A stretch of DNA of 64,000 nt from Verrucomicrobiota bacterium (GTDB lineage: Bacteria; Verrucomicrobiota; Verrucomicrobiia; Palsa-1439): contig PLTX01000117.1 in the NCBI GenBank assembly GCA_003164675.1, positions 1-64,000 on the forward strand, read 5' to 3'. The notes under the pieces are model-generated. The model saw only the letters and a program-made list of their open reading frames with translations. It searched no databases and was not told the DNA's origin. The translations under genes were made by a program, and so were the position numbers. Below, one piece after another: positions 36,934 to 47,340 of this stretch (position 1 is its first letter; the number at the start of each line of letters is the position of its first letter).

Positions 36934-38459
36934 TTCTTCGTCAACAGCGCCAGAATTGCGTCCACCAAGCCCGGCACGGTATGAATCTTCGCTTCGATGG
37001 CGACTTCCAATCCCTTCTCGCGCGCGGCTAGCGATGTTTGCGGCCCAATACTGACAAATCGCATTTGCGGATAGTGCTTCATCAACGCCGGAACATCCAC
37101 CAGATTGCAGAAATTTGCCACCGTGGACGAGCTGGTGAACGTCACGATGTCGGCGCCTTCACTGAGCAATCGCGCACGATGGCCGTTGCGATCCTCCGTA
37201 TCAGGCACGGTTTGATACGCATCCACATCGTCAACAATAGCCCCCAGGTCCTCCAACCCACGCGCCAGACGTTGGTCCGCCAGGTCCGCGCGGGGCATGA
37301 GCATCTTCAGGTTCTCGCAGCTTACCGATTTCTTGAATTCCGCCAGCAACGCCTCGGTCGTGAACTCCATGGGCTGCAAGTCTACCTCCAAATGCAGCTC
37401 GGCAAGTTTCTGTGACGTCACGGCGCCGATGGCGGCAATCTTCAACGGACCCATCTCGCGAATGTCTTTGTGGTGTACAAAGAACTCCCGGAAAAACGCA
37501 TCCACACCGTTGGGACTGGTGAAGACCAACCAATCATATTCACCCAGGCCGCCGACAGCTTCTCGCAACGGCGCGAGACTCTGGGGTGGCTTGATGCGGA
37601 TCGTGGGAATCTCCAGGACATCCGCACCCAGCTCGCCGAGTTGACGCACCAGTTCACTCGCCTGCTCGCGGCTGCGCGTGACGACGATCCGCCGGCTGAA
37701 GAGCGGGCGCTGCTCGAACCAGTTCAGGTTCTCGCGTAATCGAACCACCTCGCCCACTACCGTGACAGCGGGCGGCTTGAAATCCGCCCTGGAAGCGACT
37801 TCGGCAATTGTGGCCAGGGTGCCTTGAATTGTTTGTTGCCTTCCTGTGGTGCCCCAACGCACCATTGCGACCGGAGTTTCGGGCGACGCGCCGTGCCGCA
37901 TCAATTCCTCGGCAATGGTGCCAATACGTTCCACTCCCATGAGGATGACGCGTGTTCCGAAAAACTTTGCCACGCCTGCCCAATCCACCTGTGTCTTTTC
38001 CTTTGTCGGGTCCTCGTGTCCCGTGACGACCATGAACGCCGTGGCGACCCCCCGGTGCGTCACCGGGATTCCCGCGTAGGCCGGTGCCGCTATCGACGAG
38101 CTGATTCCGGGCACAATCTCGAAATTGAAACCGGCCTTGCGCAATTCTTCCGCCTCTTCGCCGCCACGCCCGAAGACAAATGGATCGCCGCCTTTCAGCC
38201 GCGTCACCGTCTTCCCCTCCCGCGCCTTCTCGACGAGCAGCGCATTGATCTCATCCTGCGTGAGAGTGTGTTGTTTGGACGTTTTGCCCCCGAAGATGAT
38301 TTCCGCGTCGTGCCGCGCATGTTTCAGGAGCGACGAATTTACCAAGTTGTCGTAAACAATCACCTCGGCCAGTTGGATGCACTCCAACCCGCGCACGGTG
38401 ATCAGTCCGGCGTCGCCCGGTCCGGCTCCCACCAGATACACTTTGCCTTTCTTCGTCAT
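36930..38459 (-). CDS. cobA-hemD: Fused uroporphyrinogen-III C-methyltransferase / uroporphyrinogen-III synthase
   Basis: VYLVGAGPGDAGLITVRGLE, RLKGGDPFVFGRGGEE, PGISSSIAAPAYAGIPVTHRG; C-terminal HemD-like half. Confidence 0.95.
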   Translation of the reverse strand: MTKKGKVYLVGAGPGDAGLITVRGLECIQLAEVIVYDNLVNSSLLKHARHDAEIIFGGKTSKQHTLTQDEINALLVEKAREGKTVTRLKGGDPFVFGRGGEEAEELRKAGFNFEIVPGISSSIAAPAYAGIPVTHRGVATAFMVVTGHEDPTKEKTQVDWAGVAKFFGTRVILMGVERIGTIAEELMRHGASPETPVAMVRWGTTGRQQTIQGTLATIAEVASRADFKPPAVTVVGEVVRLRENLNWFEQRPLFSRRIVVTRSREQASELVRQLGELGADVLEIPTIRIKPPQSLAPLREAVGGLGEYDWLVFTSPNGVDAFFREFFVHHKDIREMGPLKIAAIGAVTSQKLAELHLEVDLQPMEFTTEALLAEFKKSVSCENLKMLMPRADLADQRLARGLEDLGAIVDDVDAYQTVPDTEDRNGHRARLLSEGADIVTFTSSSTVANFCNLVDVPALMKHYPQMRFVSIGPQTSLAAREKGLEVAIEAKIHTVPGLVDAILALLTKK

Positions 38460-39355
38460 GCAAGAACCTGCCTGGCGGCCCGCTCGCCCGCGTCTCCAGG
38501 ATTGGTTGTCGCCCCCACGATCTCTACGCGTCGAACGACCTTGCCATCAGCAGTAAACGTCGCACCGGCCAAATGCAGTTGCCCGCCTTCGACCGTGGCA
38601 TGAGCGGCGTATGGCACCTGACAGCCACCGCCCAACGCCCGTAGGAAAGCTCGTTCGGCGATTACGCAAGCTGCCGTGTTCGCGTCATTGATGCCCGCCA
38701 GCGCCGTGTGTGTGTCGGTGTCCGTCTCGCGAACCTCACACGCGATGGCGCCCTGCCCCACCGCCGGAATCATCATGTCGAAGCCGATCTCCTGCCAGTG
38801 AAAGTTCCCAAATTTCTTCCAGAGGCCGAGCCGTCGCAATCCCGCTGCCGCAAGGATGAGGACATCAATTGCGTCATTCTCCGCGAGCTTGCGCAAACGA
38901 GTTTCGACGTTGCCGCGGATTTCCTCGATTTGCAGGTCGGGCCGTCGCGCCAATAGCTGTGCGCGACGCCGGATGCTGCTCGTGGCGACGCGTGCACCGT
39001 TTGGCAACTCCGGAATGGATCGGAACGCTTTCGAAATGAACACGTCGTGAGCATCTTCACGCGATGGCACGGCGCCGATCATCAACCCGTCAGGCAGGAC
39101 GGTCGGCAGGTCTTTCATGCTATGCACGGCCACGTGGATATCCCCGTTGAGAAGCTGTTCCTCGATTTCTTTGGTAAACAACCCCTTGCCCCCACCGGCA
39201 ACGAGCGAATGATTCGCGAAGTCATCACCGCTGGTCTTGATGATCTTGGTTTCCACCGGCAGCGACGGATTCGTATTCTGCAGAAGCCCACGGATGATCT
39301 CCACCTGCGCCAACGCCAACGGGCTCCCGCGCGTGCCAATGATTAGCGGCTTCAT
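38456..39355 (-). CDS. hemC: Porphobilinogen deaminase
   Basis: IGTRGSPLALAQ, KGLFTKEIEEQLLNGDIHVAVHSMKDLPT, AVGQGAIACEVRE. Confidence 0.97.
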   Translation of the reverse strand: MKPLIIGTRGSPLALAQVEIIRGLLQNTNPSLPVETKIIKTSGDDFANHSLVAGGGKGLFTKEIEEQLLNGDIHVAVHSMKDLPTVLPDGLMIGAVPSREDAHDVFISKAFRSIPELPNGARVATSSIRRRAQLLARRPDLQIEEIRGNVETRLRKLAENDAIDVLILAAAGLRRLGLWKKFGNFHWQEIGFDMMIPAVGQGAIACEVRETDTDTHTALAGINDANTAACVIAERAFLRALGGGCQVPYAAHATVEGGQLHLAGATFTADGKVVRRVEIVGATTNPGDAGERAARQVLA

Positions 39356-40446
39356 GACGCCTGGGTGTGGGCGGGGTTGCGCAGGGGTGCGTCGGCGGTG
39401 CGTCGGTGATATCGATCTTGGAGAGCGTCACGGTTGGTCTCCAGCCAGTCCGCAAGACGCCGCACGTGCTCGGCAATGAGCACCCGACACGTGGTGATTT
39501 CGCGTTCGCGCACCGCCAGGTTTTTCCGGGCGATTTGTTGAAGATCGTCGATATCGTAGAGGTACACGCTTTCCAGTTCGTCGCACGCGCGTTCGATGTC
39601 GCGGGGTACCGCGATATCGATGAGAAACAGCGGACGCTGCCGCCGTATTCTCATCAATGGGGCAAGCTTCTCCTTGGTAAGGATCGGGTGTGGCGCGGCT
39701 GTCGAACTGATGACGATGTCGACCTTGGGAAATTCGCGTGGCCACTGCTCGTAGGAGATTGCCCGTCCTTGGAGTTGACCTGCCAGGGCTTCCGCGCGTT
39801 CGTTCGTCCGGCTGCAGACCAGGATCGCACCCGCGCCACGACTCTGAAGGGCGCGCGCTGTGGCGGCACTCATCTCTCCGGCGCCGATGACCATCACCGT
39901 GCATTTGCCGAGTTTACCGAAAATCTTTTCGGCGAGGTCGACCGCAACCGTGCCGACGGAAGTCGAACCGCGTGCGATGGCCGTGGTGGACCGTATCTGT
40001 TTGGCAGCGGAGAATGCTTTCTGAAACACACGATTCAAGACAACGCCCGTTGTGCCTGCTTCTTGTGCCGCGGAATACGCGTCTTTCACCTGGCCAAGAA
40101 TCTCGGTTTCGCCGAGCACCATGGAGTCGATCCCGCAAGCAACTTCGAGCAGATGCTGAATGCACGAGTTGTCACGGTGTTCGTACAGATGGGCGTCAAT
40201 GCGATCGGAGAGGCGGTGATGATTGTGGAGAAACTCCCGCACAGAGCGGGAGGCATCGCCAACGTTGTCCGCAAGCGCGTAAATCTCCACGCGATTGCAC
40301 GTCGACAGGATCACCGCCTCGTGCACGGGACTGGCGGAAAGCAATCGGGTGTGCGCCTCGCCGAGGCCCGTTTTGGCGAACGCCAGTTGCTCGCGCACTT
40401 CCACGGGCGCGCTTCGATGACTCAAACCGATGACGATCAGGTTCAT
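39352..40446 (-). CDS. hemA: Glutamyl-tRNA reductase
   Basis: MNLIVIGLSHRSAPVEVREQLAF, ILSTCNRVEIYA, MVLGETEILGQVKDAY; start at 40446. Confidence 0.97.
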   Translation of the reverse strand: MNLIVIGLSHRSAPVEVREQLAFAKTGLGEAHTRLLSASPVHEAVILSTCNRVEIYALADNVGDASRSVREFLHNHHRLSDRIDAHLYEHRDNSCIQHLLEVACGIDSMVLGETEILGQVKDAYSAAQEAGTTGVVLNRVFQKAFSAAKQIRSTTAIARGSTSVGTVAVDLAEKIFGKLGKCTVMVIGAGEMSAATARALQSRGAGAILVCSRTNERAEALAGQLQGRAISYEQWPREFPKVDIVISSTAAPHPILTKEKLAPLMRIRRQRPLFLIDIAVPRDIERACDELESVYLYDIDDLQQIARKNLAVREREITTCRVLIAEHVRRLADWLETNRDALQDRYHRRTADAPLRNPAHTQAS

Positions 40447-40448
40447 CG

Positions 40449-41240
40449 CTAAAACAGGTTTACTCCCCAGAATCCGACAAGCATCAGCGCAAAGGACGCC
40501 ATCGACGCCACCGCGACCTTTCGCCCCCGCAATGTCCACAGCCCCCGCGCCACGACAAGTGCGCCGTACAGCGTCCACACCGACGATGCCCAGATAATCT
40601 TCGGGATCGTCCAGTGACCCACGATGTGATACGAGATCATGCCGCCCACCATGCCGGCGGTCAGCATCGCAAAGCCCATGATCAACAACCGGAAATGGAT
40701 GACGTCGAGTTGTTCAATCGACGGCAGCAGCAGAAAGGAGGAGGTTAGCCGTCGCGTCTTGAGTTGACGTTCTTGAAACAGGTACATGGCGCCCGTGACA
40801 AATGCCAGGGCAAACGCGCCGCAAGCCACGACCGCAATGGCTGCATGAAATTCGATCCAAGGGCTGTGATTTGGCGGCGCGGCCCTCACCACGTCCACCG
40901 GTGATAACAGGGCCGCCAGGCAGATCACCAACACCAGCGGCGCAGTGAACGCGCCGAGAAACGAAACCTGGTACGATGGGCCAATCAGCAGAAAGAACAG
41001 CACTGCCGCCCAAGTAACGAAAACCTGCGTCTCGAACAGGTTCGTCAACGGGCAACGTCTGAGTGCGTGGCCGCGCAGGTACAGGAAAACCGTATGCAAT
41101 ACAAACCCGGCCGCCATGGCGGCGTAATTCGCCTGTTGCAAGCCCGGTCCACCACCGGCCGACCGCAGGCGTCGGAGGGTGACAATGCAACTGACAGCGT
41201 AAAACACCAGTGCCAGCCAGAGAAATGTTCGGTCGGTCAT
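40449..41240 (-). CDS. Cytochrome c assembly protein, CcsA/HemX-like
   Basis: Polytopic membrane protein; HAAIAVVACGAFALAFVTGAMYLFQERQLK; IVGHWTIPKIIWASSVWTLYG. Confidence 0.85.
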   Translation of the reverse strand: MTDRTFLWLALVFYAVSCIVTLRRLRSAGGGPGLQQANYAAMAAGFVLHTVFLYLRGHALRRCPLTNLFETQVFVTWAAVLFFLLIGPSYQVSFLGAFTAPLVLVICLAALLSPVDVVRAAPPNHSPWIEFHAAIAVVACGAFALAFVTGAMYLFQERQLKTRRLTSSFLLLPSIEQLDVIHFRLLIMGFAMLTAGMVGGMISYHIVGHWTIPKIIWASSVWTLYGALVVARGLWTLRGRKVAVASMASFALMLVGFWGVNLF

Positions 41241-41743
41241 GATGTCTTCTTCTTCACGCGGCGGGCCGCGCTCATCCTCCTGAGCAGCCTAGGATACCCA
41301 TGACCGAGAAAGCGTTCAAGATCGTGGCGCAACCGTTTGGCAAACGCCGGGCTGGCTCCTCCCGTCGAAATCGCGAGAGAAATCCCGCCGTGACGTACGT
41401 GAGACGGGACGATGAAATTGCCGGCTGAGGGCGGGGCGATACAGTTGATCAGCAACCCGAGGCGCTTCGCTTCGGCGCACACGGACTCGTTGACGGCCAG
41501 ATCGTTTGTCGCGGCAATCGCCAGGGACGCGGCCCGTAGGTCGCCCCGTCGGTACGGTCTACGCACCCACCGAATCCGCTTGCTACGCGCCAGGCTGCGG
41601 ATCGTTGCTTTGGCTTCGGGGCTGATGACGGTCACCCGCGCTTTGGCGGCAAGCAACGTCCGGACTTTGCGCGTGGCGACACCGCCCGCGCCGATGACGA
41701 CGACGGATTGGTCTGCAAGATCGAGAAACAATGGATAGTGCAT
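41237..41743 (-). CDS. Precorrin-2 dehydrogenase/siroheme synthase N-terminal-type protein
   Basis: MHYPLFLDLADQSVVVIGAGGVATRKVRTLLAAKARVTVISPEA, AISTGGASPAFAKRLRHDLE. Confidence 0.92.
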   Translation of the reverse strand: MHYPLFLDLADQSVVVIGAGGVATRKVRTLLAAKARVTVISPEAKATIRSLARSKRIRWVRRPYRRGDLRAASLAIAATNDLAVNESVCAEAKRLGLLINCIAPPSAGNFIVPSHVRHGGISLAISTGGASPAFAKRLRHDLERFLGHGYPRLLRRMSAARRVKKKTS

Positions 41744-41797
41744 CGAAGAAAGTGGCAGCGGGGATGACTTGGTAGTCACCCCCGCCATCCGTTCATT

Positions 41798-42156
<359 letters not shown>

Positions 42157-42193
42157 AAATCGAATTCAAATCAAATAACAGTCCGGCCAGCCA

Positions 42194-42916
42194 TCATTCC
42201 GGCTGCCAATATAGAATGCGCCCGCAGTAATCGCAACTGGTCAACTCGCTGCCGTGCTTGGCGTTGTGGGCCAGTTGCGGTGGGATATTCAGATGGCATC
42301 CACCACAATTCCCATTGCGGATCGGAACGATCGCGAAATCGCTCTTGCTGCGCATCAGCCGCTCATAGCGATTCAATGCATCGGGATCGATTTCCCGGGC
42401 AAGCTGTTGTCGCTCGGCCAGCACTTGCTTCAATTCTTGATCGATGATGGCAATGCGCTTCTGAAGATCGGCCCGCTCGGCCTCCACTTTCGCCGAGACC
42501 TCTTTCAGCATCACCTGCTCCGTCTTCACCGAGGGCTGAAGTTGGTCACTCTTCTCCATCACTTCCAGCTCGTGCGTCTCAATCTCATCGATTTCCCGTT
42601 CGACCCTGGCGATTTCCTTCAGCAACGCCTGGTATTCGGTGTTCGACTTGATTTGGGAAAGCTGTGTCCGGTATTTCGCAATCTGGGTGCGCTTGGACTC
42701 TGCGTCGATCTCCCATCTCTTGCGCTCGGCCTCAATGTGTTTCGCTTCGTCTCGCAACCCCTCCAGACGAGCGGACTCTGCTTTCAAGCGTTGTTCGGCT
42801 GACGCGATCTGTTCGGGAATGCGCATCCGTTCCAACTTGAGTTGCGCAATCCGCCGGTCACGGTCCTGCACTACCAGGAGTTTCTCGAGAGTGGGCAGCA
42901 TGTCATTCGCAATCAT
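42194..42916 (-). CDS. Coiled-coil protein with C4-type zinc ribbon (zf-RING_7-like)
   Basis: Long coiled coil then NCGGCHLNIPPQLAHNAKHGSELTSCDYCGRILYW. Confidence 0.88.
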   Translation of the reverse strand: MIANDMLPTLEKLLVVQDRDRRIAQLKLERMRIPEQIASAEQRLKAESARLEGLRDEAKHIEAERKRWEIDAESKRTQIAKYRTQLSQIKSNTEYQALLKEIARVEREIDEIETHELEVMEKSDQLQPSVKTEQVMLKEVSAKVEAERADLQKRIAIIDQELKQVLAERQQLAREIDPDALNRYERLMRSKSDFAIVPIRNGNCGGCHLNIPPQLAHNAKHGSELTSCDYCGRILYWQPE

Positions 42917-42939
42917 TTTAAGGTGCCGCGCACAATGTG

Positions 42940-43545
42940 TCAACGCCGCGCCCGGCCCCGCCTTCCCATAAGCTGATCGACGTACTTGCCCAAGATGTCC
43001 GCTTCCAGGTTCACCAGGTCGCCTTCCCGGCAGGCCAGCAGATTCGTGACCTCCCGCGTGTGCGGGATGATCCAGATAAGGAACCAGTTACGACCGACGC
43101 CCGCCACGGTCAGGCTGATGCCATCGACTGCAATCGACCCCTTCTCAACGACATAGCGCATCACCGAAGGCGGCGCTCCGACATCCAGCACGTAATCTTT
43201 GCCCTCCCGTTCAAACCGCCGCACCTTGCCCCGTGCATCCACGTGGCCGAGCACAAAATGCCCATCAAGCCGCGCATCGGCGCGCAGCGGACGCTCCAGA
43301 TTAACAAAGGAACCGCGTCGGACGAATTCGAGGTTTGTCCGCCGCAGTGTCTCGGCGAGGACGTCAAAGTTCAACACGCCGCCACGCGATCCGACGACGG
43401 TCAGACACGCGCCATTGACCGCGACGCTGTTTCCGACTCGAAGCGACCGGCCAATCCTAGGTGCGCGAACGGTTAACTCCGTCGACCTCTTGCCCGCGCG
43501 GATCTTCTCCACAATGCCCGCTTCTTCAACGATTCCCGTAAACAT
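42940..43545 (-). CDS. ribE: Riboflavin synthase, alpha chain
   Basis: MFTGIVEEAGIVEKI, NSVAVNGACLTVV, GHVDARGKV, GSIAVDGISLTVAGV. Confidence 0.96.
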   Translation of the reverse strand: MFTGIVEEAGIVEKIRAGKRSTELTVRAPRIGRSLRVGNSVAVNGACLTVVGSRGGVLNFDVLAETLRRTNLEFVRRGSFVNLERPLRADARLDGHFVLGHVDARGKVRRFEREGKDYVLDVGAPPSVMRYVVEKGSIAVDGISLTVAGVGRNWFLIWIIPHTREVTNLLACREGDLVNLEADILGKYVDQLMGRRGRARR

Positions 43546-43548
43546 GGC

Positions 43549-44484
43549 TCAAACGATACGGACGCGTTTAGGGTGTGTCGAGCAAAGTCTTTGCATATCC
43601 GCGAGTCGTACAACACCCGGCTCTGCGGTCATTGCATTCGCAGCGCCACAGGCAATCCCCAAACGGACGGCTTCCGTCACCGACTCGCCCCGCTCCAACC
43701 CAACCGCAATCCCGGCCATCATCGCGTCGCCGGAGCCGATCGGGTTCTTCGCCTTCACGCGCGGTGGCTTCCACATTGTCATGGTGCGACCGGGCTTCTC
43801 GGATGCGTACACGCTCTTCGCGCCATCGGTGATCACGGCATGTCGCGGCCCCTCCTCTACCAACTTGCGCAACGCGCGTGACATGGCGGACTTTCGCTCG
43901 CAATTTACTCGCGTTGCCGCCGCCAATTCATCGCGATTGATCTTCACGAGAAACGGTCCGCGCTTCAACGCATTCACGAGTTGCGCGTTCTGCGCGTCGA
44001 TCAGCACGGGAACGCCCAACCGCCGAGACTCGGCGACCAACCGCGCATAGAAGTCGTCTCCGCAACCCTCAGGCACGGTTCCCGTCAAGACGACCAACCT
44101 GGCCTTCCGTGCCTCCGCTCCAAACGCGCGCCGCACGTTCCTCACCTCGACGGAAGTCAACGTCCCCGATTCTTCGACAAGCTCCGTGGCGCCACCGCCA
44201 CCAAGCAACGTCTGGCAAATCCGCGTCTCGGCCTTCACCGGCACGATGCGCGTCCCGAATCGTTGCTCTTCCAGTTTCGCGCAAAGCAACCTTCCCCGAG
44301 CACCACCGGCCACCGTCAACAGCCGCACGTCCGCGCCGAGAGTCGACGCCACCCGCGCGACATTCACTCCCTTGCCCGACGCTGTTTCGTTAACGTGCGT
44401 GGCGCGGTTGACTTTCACGGGAACGAGCTCCTCAAACACCAGCGTCCGTTGCCACGCGGGCGACAAACCGACCACGAGAATCAT
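43549..44484 (-). CDS. 1-phosphofructokinase / PfkB-family hexose kinase
   Basis: MILVVGLSPAWQRTLVFEEL, ETASGKGVNVARVASTLGADV, NPIGSGDAMMAGIAVGLERGES; start at 44484. Confidence 0.9.
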   Translation of the reverse strand: MILVVGLSPAWQRTLVFEELVPVKVNRATHVNETASGKGVNVARVASTLGADVRLLTVAGGARGRLLCAKLEEQRFGTRIVPVKAETRICQTLLGGGGATELVEESGTLTSVEVRNVRRAFGAEARKARLVVLTGTVPEGCGDDFYARLVAESRRLGVPVLIDAQNAQLVNALKRGPFLVKINRDELAAATRVNCERKSAMSRALRKLVEEGPRHAVITDGAKSVYASEKPGRTMTMWKPPRVKAKNPIGSGDAMMAGIAVGLERGESVTEAVRLGIACGAANAMTAEPGVVRLADMQRLCSTHPKRVRIV

Positions 44485-45584
44485 CGCGCCACGCTCGCTT
44501 CCAGAAGCATCTCGTCCGTGCCGACCCGCCGCCACCGACAATCCCGAAGTCGCACAGCGTTCCCGACCCTGGCAACGCCTTCGCCCGCGACCGCCGCGAC
44601 CGCACCGCGTCCGCCGATGACGATCGGCGCATAGAACAGCGCCACCCTGTCCACCAGCCGCGCATCGAAGAGCGACCCGAGCAATTCGCCGCCGCCTTCC
44701 ACCAATACGCTCGTAATGTCGCGCTTCCCAAGCGCCTTCATCGCCGCTCGCAGATCAACCCGCTTGCCCTTCTGCGGCAACACGATCGCATCGACGCCCA
44801 TCCGCAACAAATATCGCCGCCACATAACGGGCGACAGATTCGTCGTGAGAACCAACGTACGGCCGCGCTGCGCGTCCCGGAAAACCTTCGCTTTCCTCGA
44901 CACGCGTCCTCGCGCATCGACCACCACCCGCCACGGTTGTTGGCCGTGGACCCCATGCCGCACGGTCAATTCCGGGTCGTCGCGCACCACCGTGTTCGTG
45001 CCCACCAGGATAGCATCGACCCGCGCCCTCAACCGGTGCCCCTCGCGCCGTGCCGCCTCCCCCGTGATCCACTTCGCGTCGCCCGTGCGCGTGGCGATCT
45101 TCCCGTCGAGACTCATGCCCGCCTTGGCGATCACCAACGGCATCGCTGTCGTGATCCATTTGTTGAACCCCGCATTCATCCCCGCCGCTTCTTCGGCCAG
45201 CAACCCCGCCTCGACGCGAATCCCGGCACCCCGCAACACTTTCAATCCGCGTCCGTTGTGTTTCGGATTCGGATCGCGTGCCGCAACGACCACCCGCTTC
45301 ACGCCTGCCGCGACAATCGCATCTGCACACGGCGGCGTCCTGCCCCACGTGCTGCACGGTTCGAGAGTCACGTACAACGTTGCGTCACGTGCGTTTACTC
45401 CGCGCAACGCAAACACCTCCGCATGCGGTCCACCCGCCCGCTTATGCCACCCCTCGCCAAGAATGCGTCCCTTCCGCACGAGCACCGCGCCGACCGCAGG
45501 ATTCGGGCTGGTCTTTCCCAACCCGCGCCGCGCCAGCGCCAGCGCCCGCCGCATGAATCGTTCATCCTGTTTGCCGAAAGCCAT
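44481..45584 (-). CDS. ribD: Bifunctional riboflavin deaminase/reductase
   Basis: MRRALALARRGLGKTSPNPAVGAVLV, HAEVFALR, TLYVTLEPCSTWGRTPPCADAI, VEGGGELLGSLF; start at 45584. Confidence 0.96.
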   Translation of the reverse strand: MAFGKQDERFMRRALALARRGLGKTSPNPAVGAVLVRKGRILGEGWHKRAGGPHAEVFALRGVNARDATLYVTLEPCSTWGRTPPCADAIVAAGVKRVVVAARDPNPKHNGRGLKVLRGAGIRVEAGLLAEEAAGMNAGFNKWITTAMPLVIAKAGMSLDGKIATRTGDAKWITGEAARREGHRLRARVDAILVGTNTVVRDDPELTVRHGVHGQQPWRVVVDARGRVSRKAKVFRDAQRGRTLVLTTNLSPVMWRRYLLRMGVDAIVLPQKGKRVDLRAAMKALGKRDITSVLVEGGGELLGSLFDARLVDRVALFYAPIVIGGRGAVAAVAGEGVARVGNAVRLRDCRWRRVGTDEMLLEASVAR

Positions 45585-45628
45585 GACTCCGACTTTACCA
45601 GCTTCCCATTCCCAGCGCACTCTGCATT

Positions 45629-45661
45629 GTAGGACAGGATGCCTGTCGTGTAGGCATCCTG
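45629..45661. repeat. Palindromic element with two mutually exclusive stems
   Basis: GACAGG-ATG-CCTGTC (45633-45647) overlaps CAGGATGCC (45635-45643) / GGCATCCTG (45653-45661); begins with GTAG. Confidence 0.7.
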
Positions 45662-45814
45662 CCGTTTTCTCGCGCCGGCCACACGGACGGGTGGCCGAAC
45701 CTGCTTGACCGAGCACTCCTAACGCCGCGAGTCACGCCTCGTCTGGCAACCTGAATTCCCCAAGTGTCACTTCCATTGAGGGCCACGAGTGTGGCGGACT
45801 TAAGGCTGTTCGCC

Positions 45815-45915
45815 GAGGCCGCCAAAGCGATGGCGTATTGCAACGGCAAGGAACTGGATGGTCGGGCACTGAAAGTCAACGAAGCCAAGCCCCGTGAAGA
45901 ACGACCGATGAGACA
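45815..45915 (+). pseudogene. C-terminal remnant of an RRM RNA-binding protein
   Basis: EAAKAMAYCNGKELDGRALKVNEAKPREERP corresponds to the end of bacterial/cyanobacterial-type RRM proteins; RNP motifs upstream absent. Confidence 0.65.
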
Positions 45916-46298
45916 AAAGCCACCATTTCATCCCTGCCCAAGTGGACGGAACATTCAAATGAAACGGAGAGACCAATGAACAAAGTCCTGTTGAGAGGGC
46001 CGCTCGACTCTCGACCGCAATGATAGAACTGACAGCCGAAATGCAATGGGGAACTGGCGGCTGGAAACGGCTCGATTTACTGCAGAGAGAATACCTTGCG
46101 ATCAGCATTTGTGTACACAAAGATACATGGCGAAAATTCCCGGTTCGGGCACATTCCTCGGTCAGAAAGCGTGGTCCCTGAAACTCCGTTCACGGGCAGC
46201 ACCTTGACAACAACCGTCGGCTCAGCCACCATAACCGCAACAACCTTTATTTTGATGGGCGCGCGAAGGAGTGACAGGAAGTGTGGAGGTTCTGAACC

Positions 46299-46988
46299 AT
46301 GCATAGACTAAAATTCTTGATTGCCGCTTTGGCTATTCTGCCGATTCTCGCAAGCAGTTGCGGCAAGACGCAGACGCCGGTCAACGCTCCTTCGAATCCC
46401 GCGCCAAGTGCCGCTCCGCCTGTGAACCCTCAATCCGTGGCGGATTCTGCAGCCAGCCAGGAGCAGGTGAATCAAGGCGTAACGGACAGCTCCGAGGCTG
46501 GGCAGCAGATATCCGCAGACAATCAGACGCCCGCGAGCCCGACGTCAACTTCGCCATTGCCGGGCGACATCCCGGTTCAAAACCTGGATTCCAGATTACA
46601 GGAAGCGCTGGTCAATTTCCACAAGGCCGCGGACAAGGTGGATCGCTCCATGGTGGCGATCGACGTGGCGAAATTGGCGGACGACGGCGTTCCAAAACCG
46701 CAGATCGCCAGCACGTTGGGTTATATGCTTCACGACGAAAACAGCGTGGAAGTTAAGACCGATATCCTTAATCAACTGGGCGATCTCGGCGATCCAGCCG
46801 CGTTCGATCAGATCGTTCCGACACTGGATCAGCACCAGCCGGATGAGGTTCGGACAGCAGCTATCGAGGCGCTCGATTCACTGGGTGATAAGCGGGCCAT
46901 CCCGTTGTTGCAGCCGCTTCTCACGGATCGTGATGGAGATATTCGCGACGCTGCCCAGACTGCCACCGATTCGCTGAACGATCAGTGA
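46299..46988 (+). CDS. HEAT-repeat lipoprotein
   Basis: Signal peptide with lipobox LASSC; HEAT-like repeats LGDLGDPAAFDQIVPTLDQHQPDEVRTAAIEALDSLGDKRAIPLLQPLL. Confidence 0.82.
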   Translation: MHRLKFLIAALAILPILASSCGKTQTPVNAPSNPAPSAAPPVNPQSVADSAASQEQVNQGVTDSSEAGQQISADNQTPASPTSTSPLPGDIPVQNLDSRLQEALVNFHKAADKVDRSMVAIDVAKLADDGVPKPQIASTLGYMLHDENSVEVKTDILNQLGDLGDPAAFDQIVPTLDQHQPDEVRTAAIEALDSLGDKRAIPLLQPLLTDRDGDIRDAAQTATDSLNDQ

Positions 46989-47276
46989 ATGACTCCGCCG
47001 CACCAGTCGGCGGATGCAGGGTATCCGTCTGAGATGGTGCGACCCGTCCCCTGTGCCACTTCAGCCAATGGCGCGCAAGGTTGGGCAGTGGGGGGGGGCC
47101 ACGGCGCAAACAGCATGTAACAAAACTGGCTTGCCGAACCGTTGAGCTTGTGAAAGTCCTGCACAAAGAAAGAAAAGAAAGATGGGAAGGGCGAGTTTAT
47201 CGTGTTCACCTGTCATCCTACTTCTTACCAGACATTCACCGTAACGCAGGCGGGAGTGAAGTAACCGAAGAGAAGG

Positions 47277-47317
47277 AAAAGGGCGTGTTGCCCAAATTGA
47301 ATTTTGGCAACACGCCC
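47277..47317 (-). terminator. Rho-independent terminator for the 47341-48177 gene
   Basis: 12-bp perfect stem GGGCGTGTTGCC/GGCAACACGCCC followed on the minus strand by TTTT. Confidence 0.85.
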
Positions 47318-47340
47318 CAGAGATGTGACGCGGTTGTTTA

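Noticed and set aside
47088-47097. Run of G residues as a phase-variable tract
   Set aside because: Lies in non-coding sequence with no nearby promoter or ORF start it could switch.
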